NCBI GenBank assembly: GCA_009823505.1
Contig: VZQC01009601.1
Location: 3,128,919 to 3,192,918 of the forward strand
Length of the DNA stretch: 64,000 nucleotides
Source: Rhizomys pruinosus
Lineage: Eukaryota > Chordata > Mammalia > Rodentia > Spalacidae
Direction of reading: 5' to 3'
The notes beneath the pieces were generated by a model. It saw only the letters and a program-made list of their open reading frames with translations. It did no database searches and was not told the DNA's origin. The translations under genes and the position numbers were made by a program. Shown in pieces: positions 1-10,990 of this stretch. The stretch's first letter is position 1; every line of letters starts with the position of its first letter.

Positions 1-339
1 TTCATGACTTCAAAAGTAGTGCCACAAGGGAGAGTCTTATACTTTGCCAGGCTGGTTCCTTGAGATTCAGGTTTGGACAGTTCTGGACCACAGCTTCTGT
101 GTGCTGACCTAGAGGAAATACTTTCCAGATAATTTCACCTTAATAAGGCTGATCTTTTAAAAATCATAGTTGAGTTTTCAGCCTGAGCTAACTAGCAATG
201 ATTGTCCCAGTGAAAGATCATCTTATTTATGTGTTGTTAGTTTCTTATAAATAACATCAGCACCAACTGACCAGAAACCACAAATTTCTAATTCAAAATA
301 GACAAATAGCCCAGACAGATTCTTTTAAGCACTCTCAAG
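1..339. other. Unassigned AT-rich DNA
   Basis: I see no gene, RNA gene or recognisable repeat here. The next recognisable unit is an old rodent repeat starting at about 340. Confidence 0.4.
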
Positions 340-730
340 CTTCTAGATGAAACTTCCCAGGCTACACCCAGACCCTCTCCATTTTCTCAACATTCCAAGC
401 TCCCACAAAACAGTTTATGAATTTCTGAGCACTTGATGGCTATTCCAGTTCAATAGCTCCCAAATCCTCCACAATCCTTTGCAAAACAACATGGTCAGAT
501 CCATCACAGCAATATACCACATCCCTCCTACCAGTTTTTGCCTTAATTGGATTTCCTATTGCTCTGCTGACACACTCTGACCAAAAGCAATTTGGGGAGA
601 TAAGTGTATATTGAACTTTACATTCCCACATGAAGAAAATCAGGGCAGGAACTCAAAGTAGGGACTGGGAGGGAGGAGCTGAAGCAGAGACCACACTTAC
701 CGCTGTCTGGCTTGCTAAATCCCTGTTCTT

Positions 731-900
731 TTATTTTTTTTTTTTTTTTTTTTTTTTCCCTTTTGGAGACAGGGTCTCCCTGTAGCCCCAGCTATCCCGG
801 AACTCACTCTGTAGACCAGGCTGGCCTTGAACTCACAGAGATCCGCCTGCCTCTGCTTCGTGAGTGTTAGGATTAAAGGCGTGTGCCACCATGCCCAGCT
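731..900 (-). repeat. B1 SINE (part of a B2-head/B1 composite)
   Basis: A T-run at 732-757 (the A-tail of a minus-strand element) is followed by the reverse complement of a 7SL-derived B1: 'gtagccccagct', 'ctggccttgaactcacagag', 'gtgccaccatgcccagct'. It abuts the 5' half of a B2 at 901, with no second tail between them. Confidence 0.9.
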
Positions 901-999
901 TAAAGGCAGTATTTAGCTGCCATGTAGGTGCTGGGAATCGAACTCAGGTCCTCTGCAAAAGCAGTAGGCGCTCTTAACTACTGAGCCATCTCTTCAGCT
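901..999 (-). repeat. B2 SINE, 5' half only
   Basis: This is the tRNA-derived head of a B2 on the minus strand: reverse complement of 'gagatggctcagtagttaag' (A box region) and 'gagttcgattcccagcac' (B box). The B2 3' half is missing and is replaced by the B1 at 731-900. 'cctgttctt' occurs at 722-730 and again at 1000-1008, so the B2-head plus B1 looks like one inserted unit. Confidence 0.8.
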
Positions 1000-1098
1000 C
1001 CTGTTCTTAACCAGCTCAGGCCCAACTGCTCAGGGATGGCACTGCCCACAGTGGGCTCAGCCCTCCTGCATCAATTAGCAATTAAGAAAATCTCTCCA

Positions 1099-1225
1099 CC
1101 GGGCTTGGCCTTTAGCACTTGGAGGCAGAAGCAGGCGGATCTTTGTGAGTTCAAGGCCAGCCTGGTCTACAGAGTGAGTTCCAGGATAGCTGGGGCTACA
1201 GGGAGACAAAAATAAATAAAAAAGA
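1099..1225 (+). repeat. B1 SINE, shortened
   Basis: It starts 'ccgggcttggcctttagcac' and carries the B1 core 'gttcaaggccagcctggtct'. The first 40 nt are compressed and the end runs into an A-rich tail with AATAAA-like units. It sits inside the old repeat at 340-1335. Confidence 0.8.
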
Positions 1226-1567
1226 GAAGAAACTGTCTCATAGACAGTCTGATGGAGGGAATTCCTCAATTATTTTTCTTTCTTCCCAGGAGCCTCTAGT
1301 TTGCAACAAGTTGACAATAAACAAACAAACAACCAAATAAATATAAATAAATAAAATAAAACCAGTATAGGTATGAAGTCAACAACTACAGAAGTAGTAG
1401 ATTAAGTAGGATTAATTTGTTGTTGCCTGACTTGCTATAAAACTCTGTTCGCTAAATTATTTTCCTCTTTACCATATAAAATGAGAGCTTTAAATATGCA
1501 TTAAAATTATATAATAATATATGTAACTAAATCATATATATGTGTGTGTATGTACGTATGATTTTCT

Positions 1568-1692
1568 TGTAGCCCAGTGGGCCTGGAACTCACAATGCAG
1601 AGCACCAGGCTGGCCTCCATCTCACAGACACACATCTGCCTCTGCCTCACAAGTGTGCTAGAATCAAAGGCAAGAGCCACCATGCCTAGCTA
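1568..1692 (-). repeat. Old diverged B1 SINE
   Basis: Reverse complement of B1 ('ttgtagcccagtgggcctgg', 'gccaccatgcctagct') with many differences from the other B1 copies, so it is an older insertion. Confidence 0.75.
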
Positions 1693-2219
1693 AAATAACT
1701 ATTTTAATGCATCAACTCTCTCAAAACATGTAATATAAAAATTATATTTTAAAAGACATAAAATTTCATAGCACAACAATAAAGCATATATTCTTAAAAG
1801 CATCTGTGCAATGTTTTAACAATTTTCTATTGTTTATTTTTTATAGTTCATAGGAGAAAAAGTGAGTTTTAATTTATTCATCACCTCTATGATCTTATTT
1901 AATAGCCGTTTCATCTTTTAAATATTTTCAAGTGTTTGAGAATTTCATGCATGCATATAACATGTCTTGATCAAGTCCTCCCCTCCAATTCTTTCTAGAG
2001 CTTGTGCAGACTATCAGAATTTTACTCAACTGTGAAGAAGAAGAATATTTATAGAATCATGGAAGTAACTGGAAGATATTTTACTGACTGGGAAAGGCCA
2101 GACCTAGAACAAATTCTCACATATGAGGGTCCTAGCTTTGAACTTTTAAACCTGTATGTTTAACTTGGAGTGTCTGTAAAGTCCAGGATGCTAGAAAGGA
2201 GCCATGCGGTAGGGTCAAT

Positions 2220-2236
2220 TTATTTTAATTGCGTGT

Positions 2237-2282
<46 letters not shown>

Positions 2283-2453
2283 GTGTGTTTGAATATATGC
2301 ACTTTTAAGTATAGGTGCCTCTGGAAACCAGAAAATGGGGTCAGGTTCCCTGGAGCAGGAGTTCCAAGCAGTTGTGTAGGTGCTGGCAATAGAAGTCTCT
2401 CCCCTGGAAGAAGAATACATTCTCTTCACCACTGAGCCACATCTTCAGCCCCT
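2220..2453 (-). repeat. B2 SINE with an expanded (GT)n tail region
   Basis: The 5' tRNA-like end in reverse complement lies at 2425-2453 ('ccactgagccacatcttcag'). The 3' end, at the low coordinate, has grown into a GT microsatellite. The middle ('ctggagcaggagttccaagc') is diverged B2. Confidence 0.75.
2231..2288. repeat. (GT)n microsatellite
   Basis: A nearly pure GT dinucleotide run with single interruptions (GA near 2242, GC near 2278), in the 3' region of a minus-strand B2. The cysteine/valine-rich open frames across it are artefacts of the repeat. Confidence 0.95.
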
Positions 2454-2459
2454 TCTTTT

Positions 2460-3325
2460 TCCTGTTTTTAATACTTTATTTTAGAAGCCTCCTTTACAAT
2501 TGCAAGAAAGGAAAATACAGATTGGGAATGAAATTTTGTATCTTTTCTTTTAAAATTTATTCGCCCTGAAAATATGATTTCTTTAGCTGTTGCGCTACAT
2601 TTTCTATGCACCCAAAAAAAGACTTCAAGGAGAAAAGAAAATCTATCTCTATGCTCTCTCTTCTTGCCTGTTTCTTTTTGGTTCCCTCAGAAACACAGGA
2701 GATAAATATAACATAGCAGGTTAGACAAAAAAGTATCCCTTGGACTTTGAAAACATTTCATCAAAATGAAATAGAGTATCTCCTATCTAGTATGCATTTC
2801 TTCTTCTTGGCTTTAGTTTTATATCTGTGTGTCCTCATTTCTGCATTCTTTTTCTAACACAACCCCAACTATAATAGTCTGCCTGTCACCAATGTTTAAA
2901 CATTGCAAATGGAACATTTTTCTCAAAGTACTTCTGTAGATATTTTCTATATTTTCTCCTTCATGCACATAAAACACCCAGCAGTGTTTACATCATCAGA
3001 GGTCCCTGAGAGTATTGGATAGATAGTAACAGCATTGCTATGCAAGTTGCATAAACACACATACAAGCATACACACATGAGCATCTGGTCACATAGGGAT
3101 ATGCACACACTGCTATATACACACATACAACACAAATACATGCACATTGTCCTATTTTGCTTACACATGGCTGCCATTGAAATATCAAAGAATACATGTT
3201 TTTGCATAGTCAGAAGTGGAGTTTGGTCCTGTACCAGCTTCCTTCCACCACTTTGCTCATTCACAGAGCTCCTCATGGAAAGATATTCCCGAGAGAAGCT
3301 TTAACATATGGTTGTTGATCTTGTG
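2460..3325. other. Unassigned DNA
   Basis: AT-rich sequence without a repeat I recognise. An ACACAC/CATACA-rich patch lies at 3050-3150. Frames over it are tryptophan/cysteine-poor shadows of the CA-rich patch and show no domain. Confidence 0.4.
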
Positions 3326-3478
3326 CAGCCACTTATACTTCTAGTTATCGGTTTGGCTGGTGATTTTTGTTCCATGTTGCCTGTGATGTACTGACCTTTA
3401 ATTCCTCTCAATCAAGTGGCAAAGCGTGCAGTGTGATGAGTTATCACACCTAGTAACTCCTGATAAGAGTTCCAGCAA

Positions 3479-3680
3479 GAGCTGGAGAGATAGCCTAGCG
3501 GTTAAGAACACAGACTGCTCTTGCAGAAGACCCGGGTTCAATCCCCAGCACCCACATGGTGGCTACCATCTTTAACTCCAGTTCCAGGGGAATCCGAGAC
3601 TCTCTTCTGACCTCCATGGCATTGCAAGACACCGGTGCACACACCTACATGCAGACAATACATTCATACACGTACAAAAA
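3479..3680 (+). repeat. B2 SINE with 14 bp TSD
   Basis: The plus-strand B2 runs from 'gagctggagagatagcctag' through B box 'gggttcaatcccc' to a 3' end of the type 'catgcagacaatacattcat'. The 14 bp repeat 'aagagttccagcaa' at 3465-3478 and 3681-3694 flanks it exactly, which fixes both ends. Confidence 0.93.
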
Positions 3681-3770
3681 AAGAGTTCCAGCAATTTGGA
3701 CAAACAAGAAGTTTAGTGCCTCAATGGGAAACTGGAGGAAAAAAAATATATATGTGTATTTTTTTGCCAG

Positions 3771-3790
3771 TATATATATATATATATATA
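3771..3790. repeat. (TA)n microsatellite
   Basis: A short pure TA run after a T-rich stretch. Confidence 0.9.
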
Positions 3791-4879
3791 CTCTGTTACT
3801 CTGTGATGGGCAAGCTTGGTTTTTGACTTGGCTCACCTGGGAAGAGGGAATTTCAATTGAGAAATTTCCTCTATCAGATTGACTTGAGGGCAGATTTCTG
3901 GGGCATTTTTTTAATTGCTAACTGATGTAGGAGGGCCTAGCCCACTATGGGCAGTGCCATCTCTGGGTAGGTGGGTATAGCCCATATCAGGTAGCTGAGC
4001 ATGACCCTAAAAGCCAGCCAGCAAATGTGTATTACTCAGTGGTTTCTGCTTTACTTCCTCTCTTGGCTTCCCTTGATGATGAACTGTAACATGTAAGTGA
4101 AATAAATAATTTCCTTACCCAAGGTACTTTGAGTCAGTGTTTCAATATAGAAACAAACTATTATTAGCTCTGAGTCCACTCACTATAATGGGATTTTGAG
4201 TAAGACCCTGGTATTTTGAAAATTAATTAAGAAACTACATATAAGTAGATGCAAACTCAATCACATTCTTCATAGGGATCAGAAAGCAGTATTTGTGAGT
4301 TTTGCTTTACAACACTGGAATATCTACACCCAAAGGTTACAACAGATCAGGAACCATGAATCCATTTGAGTCATGAAGGATCCTTTCAAGGAGGAAGTGA
4401 GAATTTACCGAATAATACAGAATAATCCATTCTGTAATGGGTTTGGTGCTTTAGCTTTTACATGCACTCATTTGTTATCTGGGTTTATTTCTTCTGATTA
4501 CAGTTATGATAGATTGTCAGTGGAGGAATAGTCTTCCACAAAAGCTAATACTGAGAAGTAATGGTGAAGATGAATACAGAATATAGCTGGCAGAGTACAG
4601 GAAGTCCTTTTTTCCAGCTGCCTTCAGATATTTCAATAAATATTCTGTAACATTGTCCTGGTTTTATATAACAGATAACATATGGGAGCATAATCCTCCA
4701 GTGGCATGCTGACAAGATAACTTATATGTCCCATAACAGCAGTTTGTAGTAGAAATAAAGTTGTCAAATGGTATATGGAGAAAATTCTTTACATTATACT
4801 GTAACCATCTCCCAAGCATAATGGCTCTTATTTTCATAAATGTGATCAAATGCAATAATAAACTCAGAAGACAACTGTA

Positions 4880-5085
4880 GTGTCTTTTGGATTTTTTTTT
4901 TTCCTTTTGGCTGCTGAACTATATTCTAGTTTTTGCATTGATCTTATAGTTGTCGTGTTGACATTCTGTGACGAGGTGATCATTTCCTTATCAGTGTGCT
5001 TTCAGTCAGTGTTTTATGACAGCAATACAGAAGGAAACCAGGACTGGCTCTGAGTTCACTCATTGGGATTATGAGTAATACTGTC
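4880..5085. repeat. Fragment of an old rodent repeat
   Basis: 'gttttatgacagcaatacag' followed by 'aaggaaaccaggactggctc' matches the terminal part of the repeat seen at 3870-4180 ('cagtgtttcaatatagaaac', 'tagctctgagtccactcac'). It is therefore a second terminal fragment of the same family. Confidence 0.5.
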
Positions 5086-5131
5086 AGATTGCTTCAATTC
5101 AAGAGTCAGGTTTAGTGTAAGAATTGCTCCA

Positions 5132-5378
5132 GGGCTGGAGACATGGCCCAGCGGTTTAGAGCACCGACCCCTCTTGTAGAGGACCCAGGTTCGATCCCCA
5201 GCACCCACATGGCGGCTGAGAACCGTCCGAAACTACAATTCCAGGAGAACTCCAGTTCTCCAGTTCCAGCGGAATCCGACGCTCTCTTCTGATCTCCACG
5301 GCATTTCACGACACGGGTGCACAAACCTGCAGGCAGACAGTACATTCATACACATACAGAAATAAAAAAAAAAAAAAA
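5132..5378 (+). repeat. B2 SINE, variant with internal duplication
   Basis: The B2 has an A box region at its start ('gagacatggcccagcggttt') and B box 'aggttcgatcccc'. A near-duplicated stretch at about 5238-5270 ('aattccaggagaactccagt' followed by 'tctccagttccag') is absent from most B2 copies here. Flanking repeats 'aattgctcca' lie at 5122-5131 and 5379-5388. It ends in an A-run after 'acagaaataa'. Confidence 0.92.
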
Positions 5379-5532
5379 AATTGCTCCATAGGTGCTAAGA
5401 AGGTCTTCTGGGTTCTAAGCTGCAGTGAGTTGTTCAGAGCCAGGCAATGGTGCTGGTCTTAAGTTTGTATTTCTCCTGTAGCAAAAAGACAGTAGATGGT
5501 CACCTCCAGGATTTTAAAATAGTTATCATGAG

Positions 5533-5684
5533 CTGGGCATGGTGGCACATGCCTTTAATCCTAGCACTTGGGAGGCAGAGGCAGGCGGATCTTTGTGAGT
5601 TCAAGGCCAGCCTGGTCCACAGAGAGATTTCCAGGCTAGCTGGGGCTACAGGGAGTCCTTATCTCAAAAAGACCAAAAAAAAAA
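5533..5684 (+). repeat. B1 SINE with 17 bp TSD
   Basis: A full B1 starts 'ctgggcatggtggcacatgc' and ends 'ctcaaaaagacc' plus an A-run. The perfect 17 bp direct repeat 'aaaatagttatcatgag' at 5516-5532 and 5685-5701 flanks it. The clean TSD and close match to other B1 copies suggest a fairly recent insertion. Confidence 0.95.
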
Positions 5685-5756
5685 AAAATAGTTATCATGA
5701 GGGATTTTAGTATTTATTTTAACTGAGACTGAAATGGGTGATTACTGGGGTTATAT

Positions 5757-5794
5757 ATCTCTATGTCTACATGCTATCTCTATGTCTACATGCT
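5757..5794. repeat. Tandem duplication of ~19 bp
   Basis: 'tctctatgtctacatgcta' occurs twice in a row, with no further copies. Confidence 0.85.
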
Positions 5795-5922
5795 AACAGC
5801 AAATCTTTTATGACCCAAACACATGCTAGACCCAAGTCAAAATCCTAGGTAAAGCCTAGGTGCCTGGAAAGTTATCATTCCACCTCCAGTGTGTTGACAG
5901 GTGGACAGTGGTACAAAATTAC

Positions 5923-5987
5923 CAGTCTCTCTCTGTCTCTCTGTCTCTCTGTCTCTCTCTCTCTGTCTCTCTGTCTCTCTGTCTCTC

Positions 5988-6039
<52 letters not shown>
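5923..6039. repeat. (CT)n / CTGTCTCT composite microsatellite
   Basis: The first ~75 bp alternate CTCT with CTGTCT units in a higher-order pattern; the last ~40 bp are a pure CT run. The serine/leucine-rich and arginine/glutamate-rich open frames across 5860-6295 are products of this repeat, not genes. Confidence 0.95.
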
Positions 6040-6059
6040 GTGTATGAGTGTGGACATGT

Positions 6060-7670
6060 GTGGGGCATGTTTACTTTGGGACAGGTTTACTTTCTGTTGT
6101 TGGCTTGTGCCCTCCAGCCTGAGGCTTCTCAGGATACACCTATCTTTGCTTCTAGTCTCACAACAGGAACACTGGTATTTAAATGTGCATTACTCCACCC
6201 AGCTTCGCATGGGTTCTGAGGATGTGAATTCATATCCTTACATTTGTGCAGCAAGTACTGAGTCATTATATGCTATACAACATAAAGGTCAATAGAGCAA
6301 TTTAATATTTATGCTCAATCAAGAAACTATAGAGGGTTATGTTGAAATCAAATATAACTCTACACATATTTAACTGTGGCAAACTGAAAAACACATAGTA
6401 GTGTATCATCTTGCACACACACCACACAAAAATAACAGCATTCTTTAGTTCCAGTTAGGCTTGTTCGGTTTGTATCTATCATTGGTAACAGAGCATGTTG
6501 TGAAACTGTCCATTGCAGCAACATTTACGGTACTGAGATGTTTTAATTAGAAGCATGATATTTCAAGAAGGTGTTCACAGTGGCTAAACATACAGAACGG
6601 AATGAGAACAAAACTGTTCTGTGGCAGAGAAACCCCTGAGAAGGCCTCATGCAAAACCGTGAGGAATAAATCAAGACCAAGGAGGTGACAGAGGTAGAAG
6701 AGGAAGGTCAGAAAAATATTGGGTTTGAAATATAGATGGATATAAATGGAACTATTGTTCAGAAAGGAGTGAAGGTGAAGTTTCTGACTTGCTGCTAATG
6801 AAGGCAAAGCAATATATCAATGATGGAAAAAAAGAAATGCAATAGAAAAAGACACCTTTATGACAAGGTTGGTATTTTTGGATCATGTAATTTTGAATGA
6901 TAGGGGTATGGGCATAGATATTTAGAAATATCCCTTCAGAAGATACATACAAGTGTCCACATAGGAAGACAAAAATGAACAAGGGGCATCAAAATGCCAC
7001 TCAACATCCCTAGTTGGAAAAAGTTGGGAAAAAAACAAAATAAGAATATGAGAAAGAGCAGGGCCAAGAAACTTAGTGAGAAACTAACAATATTTACAAT
7101 TTCCTAGAACTGGTATTAAAGAGACCTTTAGGAAAACAATAAAAAAATAAAAGAAACCTTTAGAACCACCTTGATCGTAAATTGCTTCTCCTCCACCCTC
7201 CCCAGTTTTATTCAAGTACTTGAGTGATTTGGCAATGGCAGAGGTGAGAGAATTTAAAGCAGGTGATAAGCTCTTATAATGTGGATCTCATAGACTTCTG
7301 AGGAACAGCAGCAAGTGGAGGGCTTTGTCCACAGTTAAGACAGAAGAAATTACTATTAAAAGCAGAACTTTTGTTAAATTGTTCACACTGAATTAAAATT
7401 TTATCAGGTTTACTGCATAATTATTTGACCCCTGGCCTCATTTGGCTTAGTGAATAACTTGTCAGTGCCCACATTCAAACTAGAAGGGAACAGTGCCTAT
7501 AAGCACAACTGGACAAGAATGTGCCTTGTAAACCTTGGCAAGCTATGTTGGCAAAACTACTATTGCTTTGTCTTCAAAAATAACTTATTTGTCCTAACAG
7601 ATTAGAATTCCAAGCATGACTTTTTGTCATCCCAACTGACATCATGAACTGTGATACAATAAAACAAAGT
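6060..7670. other. Unassigned DNA
   Basis: I recognise no gene or repeat family. Frames at 6547-6982 (minus) are hydrophobic translations of A-rich sequence with no recognisable domain. Confidence 0.4.
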
Positions 7671-7675
7671 AAGGG

Positions 7676-7832
7676 AGCTGCACAGATGGCTCAGCAGTTA
7701 TGATTGTTTACACACTGCTCTGGCAAGGGGACCTATGGCAGGTGACCACAACTCTCTGTACCTCCAGCCCAGAAGAATCCAATGCCTCTGAGCTCTGTGG
7801 GCACCTGTACTCTCATGCATATACTCTCCCCC

Positions 7833-7879
<47 letters not shown>

Positions 7880-7945
7880 ACACACACAGAGCAACACATA
7901 TACCCTCCCCCCAAACACACACACACATACACACAAACACATAAT
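7676..7945 (+). repeat. Diverged B2-like SINE with (CA)n tail
   Basis: It starts 'ggagctgcacagatggctca', a B2 head, with 'ggcaggtgaccacaactctc' in the middle. It ends in two (CA)n tracts (7840-7890 and 7913-7941) and an A-rich tail. It is more diverged than the other B2 copies. Confidence 0.75.
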
Positions 7946-8039
7946 TTAAAAAATTAATATTGAATGTTAACATGATAAATGATAAAATAAAACATAGCAC
8001 TCATGTAATATGAAATCTTCAAAACAATAATTACCTATG

Positions 8040-8340
8040 CTGATTAATTCCATGTGTCAACTTATCTGATCCATGGCGTGACCAGTTATTTGGTAACAAA
8101 TTATTCTAGGTCACACATTGTTTATAGAAAAATTATTTTAGATGAGATTAACATTGAAATGTGTATTCAGCATACAGTAAAGCAGATTTTCCTCAATAAA
8201 GGTGAATGACCTCGCACATCAGTTAAATGACTGAAGACCAGCTGCCTTAAGCAGGAAGAAATTTCCTAATTGACTGTCTTAACGCTCAGTCACCATGCCT
8301 CTCCTGTATTCCTAGTCTTTCTGTCCATCATGGAAGCTGA
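8040..8340 (+). repeat. Left part of an old rodent/mammalian interspersed repeat
   Basis: The order 'ccatgtgtcaacttatctg', 'gatgagattaacattg' and 'agtaaagcagattttcctc' is that of a widespread old element known from many mammalian loci. The matching right end is probably at 9590-9965. The class (DNA transposon or other) is not resolved here. Confidence 0.5.
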
Positions 8341-8937
8341 TTCCTTACACTAAATAGTTACAGATTTGTGTCCAGACACACACACAACATACCCACATAT
8401 TTATTAAGTTTCTCTAGAGAAATGGGACTCATAGAACAATTCATCTGTGTAAGTCCAGCACACAAACATGCCAAAATAATATTTTTAATGTGAGCATGAA
8501 GGGTTAATAAATATTATTTTAGAGTGAATTTAAAAAATAAGCTATGAAAGCTCAGAAAATAGTTCTCAGATGAAAAATCAATTTTTTCACTCAATGTTTC
8601 AATATCAATTTTGAGTGCAACTGAGGCAAAAGTATATTATTTTAGGTTTTCCAAAAGCCATTATTTTAAGTTTCATATCCAGTAGCAGTTTAGATTTCAG
8701 TGATATCTAAAAAATGGCTTATAGAATTTTTTTTACAGCTTCAATAGAAAAAAAACAGAAGAAATAATTCAGGTTTGATTCCTGTTCAGCAGTTATCTCC
8801 TTCTGGCCACAGGACTAGAGTTTTCTTTCAAGGCTATAGCAACACAGATACAGCATTTTTAGCTTCTTAAAAACTTCTAAATACATGACAGATATTAATG
8901 GATAAAAGTTAAAACCATCACTTTCTTTGAAATAAGT

Positions 8938-9094
8938 TTTTTTTTTTTTTGGTCTTTTCAAGAAAGGGTCTCCCTGTAGCCCCAGCTGTCCTGGAACTCA
9001 CTCTGTAGACCAGGCTGGCCTTGAACTCACAGAGATCTGCCTGCCTCTGCCTCCCAAGTGCTAGGATTAAAGGTGTGCACCACCATGCCTGGCT
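8938..9094 (-). repeat. B1 SINE
   Basis: A T-run at 8938-8951, then 'gtctccctgtagccccagct' through 'gcaccaccatgcctggct'. Full-length minus-strand B1. Confidence 0.93.
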
Positions 9095-9313
9095 GAAATA
9101 AGAATTTTTATTTTAACTGTAAAACAGTTTCAGTCCATGTTGTTAATGACCCTTCTTACTAGTAGCTCACTTTAGCTGCATTGCTGCTCCTTGGAGAGCC
9201 CCATGGTGTTGCTGGAAAACATGAATAAAGCCTTTGTTCAAAGCTTCCAACCAAAAATGGGAAGCCAGCAGTTCTGTAACAATAAAAGAATCAACAGTCT
9301 AAAGCAAATGAAT

Positions 9314-9476
9314 GGGCCTGGTGTGGCACACGCCTTTAATCCCAGCACTCAGAAGACAGAGGAAGGCTGGTCTCTGCGAGTTCTAGGCCAGCCTGATCTA
9401 CAGAGAGTTCCAGGCAAGCTGGGGCTACAGGGAGACCCTGTCTTAAAAAGACCAAAAAAAAAAAAAAAAAAAAAAA
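9314..9476 (+). repeat. B1 SINE with long A-tail
   Basis: 'gggcctggtgtggcacacgc' to 'cttaaaaagacc', followed by about 26 A. An open frame running into the tail (polylysine) is an artefact. Confidence 0.92.
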
Positions 9477-9589
9477 TGGGATATTTTGAAAATTCCTTCT
9501 GTGATTGCTAATATTCACTGGCAATTTAAGAAGATCTATAGTCAACCATGAAGCAAGTCTCTGAGCCACCTAGGAGGCATTTTCCACTC

Positions 9590-9965
9590 ACCCTAAGTCA
9601 CCTTCTGCCAGTGATTTAGATGTAAGGGACTCCATGGGGAATGCTTTTGCTTTGTGCTGCTTCCATTCTCATCTTGCTGATGAATTCATCCACTCTGTTG
9701 TTGCCGTTGCCACTGCTGCTTCCATCCTTCAGTGACATCAGAGCCAGGTTTCTTTGACCTCCACTGTGGACTGAAGACTAGCAGTTCTTCCAGAATGTTC
9801 CAGGTCCTTAGCAATGACTGAAACTCCTGAAGTTTCTCTAGTGTAAAGACAGCCACTGTTGTACTCTATAGTCTATAACATCTAAGCCAATCTAATAAAT
9901 CTGCTTCTAACATATATTAATTATATTAGTTCTGTTCCTCTAGAGAGCCCTGACTAAGATACCTG
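9590..9965 (+). repeat. Right part of an old interspersed repeat
   Basis: It contains 'gtggactgaagactagcag', 'ccaatctaataaatctgctt' and the terminal 'gttcctctagagagccctg'. These are the usual 3' landmarks of the repeat whose left part is at 8040-8340. B1 copies now lie between the halves. Confidence 0.5.
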
Positions 9966-10002
9966 CCATTATATTTCACTCTTCACCTAATGTGGTATTT
10001 TT

Positions 10003-10222
10003 TATTAATTAATTATTTTTCATGTGTATGAATGTACTGTCTGCGTGTAGGTTGGTGCAGTGCCGTGGAGGTCAGAAGAGGTTGTCATATCCTGCAATGC
10101 CAGGGTGGTCCCCTGGAACTGGAGTTAAAGACAGTTCTTAGCCACAACCTGGGTGCTGGGAATCAAACCCAGGTCCTCCGCAAAGTTGGCACTCTTAACC
10201 ACTGAGCCATCTCTCCAGCCCC
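10003..10222 (-). repeat. B2 SINE with 15 bp TSD
   Basis: Minus-strand B2 with 'gtatgaatgtactgtctgc' at its 3' end (low coordinate) and 'gagccatctctccagcccc' at its 5' end. The perfect repeat 'taatgtggtattttt' occurs at 9988-10002 and 10223-10237. Confidence 0.95.
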
Positions 10223-10239
10223 TAATGTGGTATTTTTAT

Positions 10240-10789
10240 TGATTATCTGATACTGTATTTACCCAAGGATGGTAAGAAGAATTCCATATAGCATGGATGT
10301 GGTCGAGTGTGAGCCTTAAACGGAAGGCTATAAAAGAGATGGTGGGAGAAGCCAGGGGCAGAAAGCATTCAGAAACACTAGAGCACTAGAGGTAGGTCTC
10401 TTAGTTTCAAACATTAAGATTGGGATGTTGTTGGAAACCACAGATGCATTCTCAAAACTATCAGAAAACGCATTCTCAGAGAAGTAGCTGGAATTTGGCT
10501 AGATCTCTAGAGTTTTGTGACCGGCTTCAGTTATGTCAGAAAGCACAAGGAGGTCAAAGGATGTACAAATGATACAAAGGTAGAATACTACATACAAGAC
10601 AGAGGAGAGCTCAATGGCTCTCAGATTGGCAGAGCCAATCCATGGGAAGTCTTCACTATTATAATTACCAAATTTAAAAAAGTAGTAATATTTTATGCAG
10701 CTCTAATATCTAGATTGTTAGTGGCTATGAGAAGTGCATGAGAGGAAATTTGAGGATGGAAAGATTTAATGGAGTCTTGCAGTTTCAGG
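10240..10789. other. Unassigned DNA
   Basis: No recognisable repeat or gene. A short frame at 10517-10741 has no domain. Confidence 0.4.
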
Positions 10790-10990
10790 ATTTCAGTTCA
10801 TGGTCAGCTGACACCATTATACTCAGGCCTATGGCAAGGCAGAAGGGCCACAGAGGAAGGGCACAGAGCTAAGTTGCTCACATCATGGCAGCCAGGAAGC
10901 ACTGAATAATAAGAGGCAAGGGCCAGAACATACCTTTCAACAAGATGCCTCCAGGAACTCAGATGCTTCCACGTGCTTCCCGCTCTCAGG
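10790..10990. repeat. Old rodent repeat fragment
   Basis: 'ggcaaggcagaagggccaca', 'cacatcatggcagccaggaa' and 'acaagatgcctccaggaac' follow the order of a common rodent interspersed repeat. Diverged and truncated, so the call is by resemblance only. Confidence 0.35.

Larger units (their letters stand above)
340..1335 (+). repeat. Old medium-repetition rodent repeat, interrupted by SINEs
   Basis: The stretch reads like a common rodent interspersed repeat: a segment of the type 'ctgaccaaaagcaatttggg', then 'cagggcaggaactcaaag', then 'gatggcactgcccacagtgggc', and finally 'acaagttgacaata' near 1305. The order matches other copies at 22590-22940 and 52360-52770. It is broken by a B2-head/B1 composite (731-1000) and a truncated B1 (1099-1225). 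I do not assign a family name because I cannot search a repeat library. Confidence 0.6.
3330..4165. repeat. Old medium-repetition rodent repeat, split by a B2
   Basis: The right part (3870-4165) has the typical rodent-repeat text 'gaactgtaacatgtaagtga', 'aataaataatttccttaccc' and a 'cagtgtttcaatatagaaac' end. The left part begins near 'ggtttggctggtgatttttg'. A B2 at 3479-3680 and an AT microsatellite lie inside it. Family name not assigned. Confidence 0.5.

Noticed and set aside
5860..6295. Serine/leucine-rich and Arg/Glu-rich frames
   Set aside because: Translation of the CT/GA microsatellite at 5923-6039.
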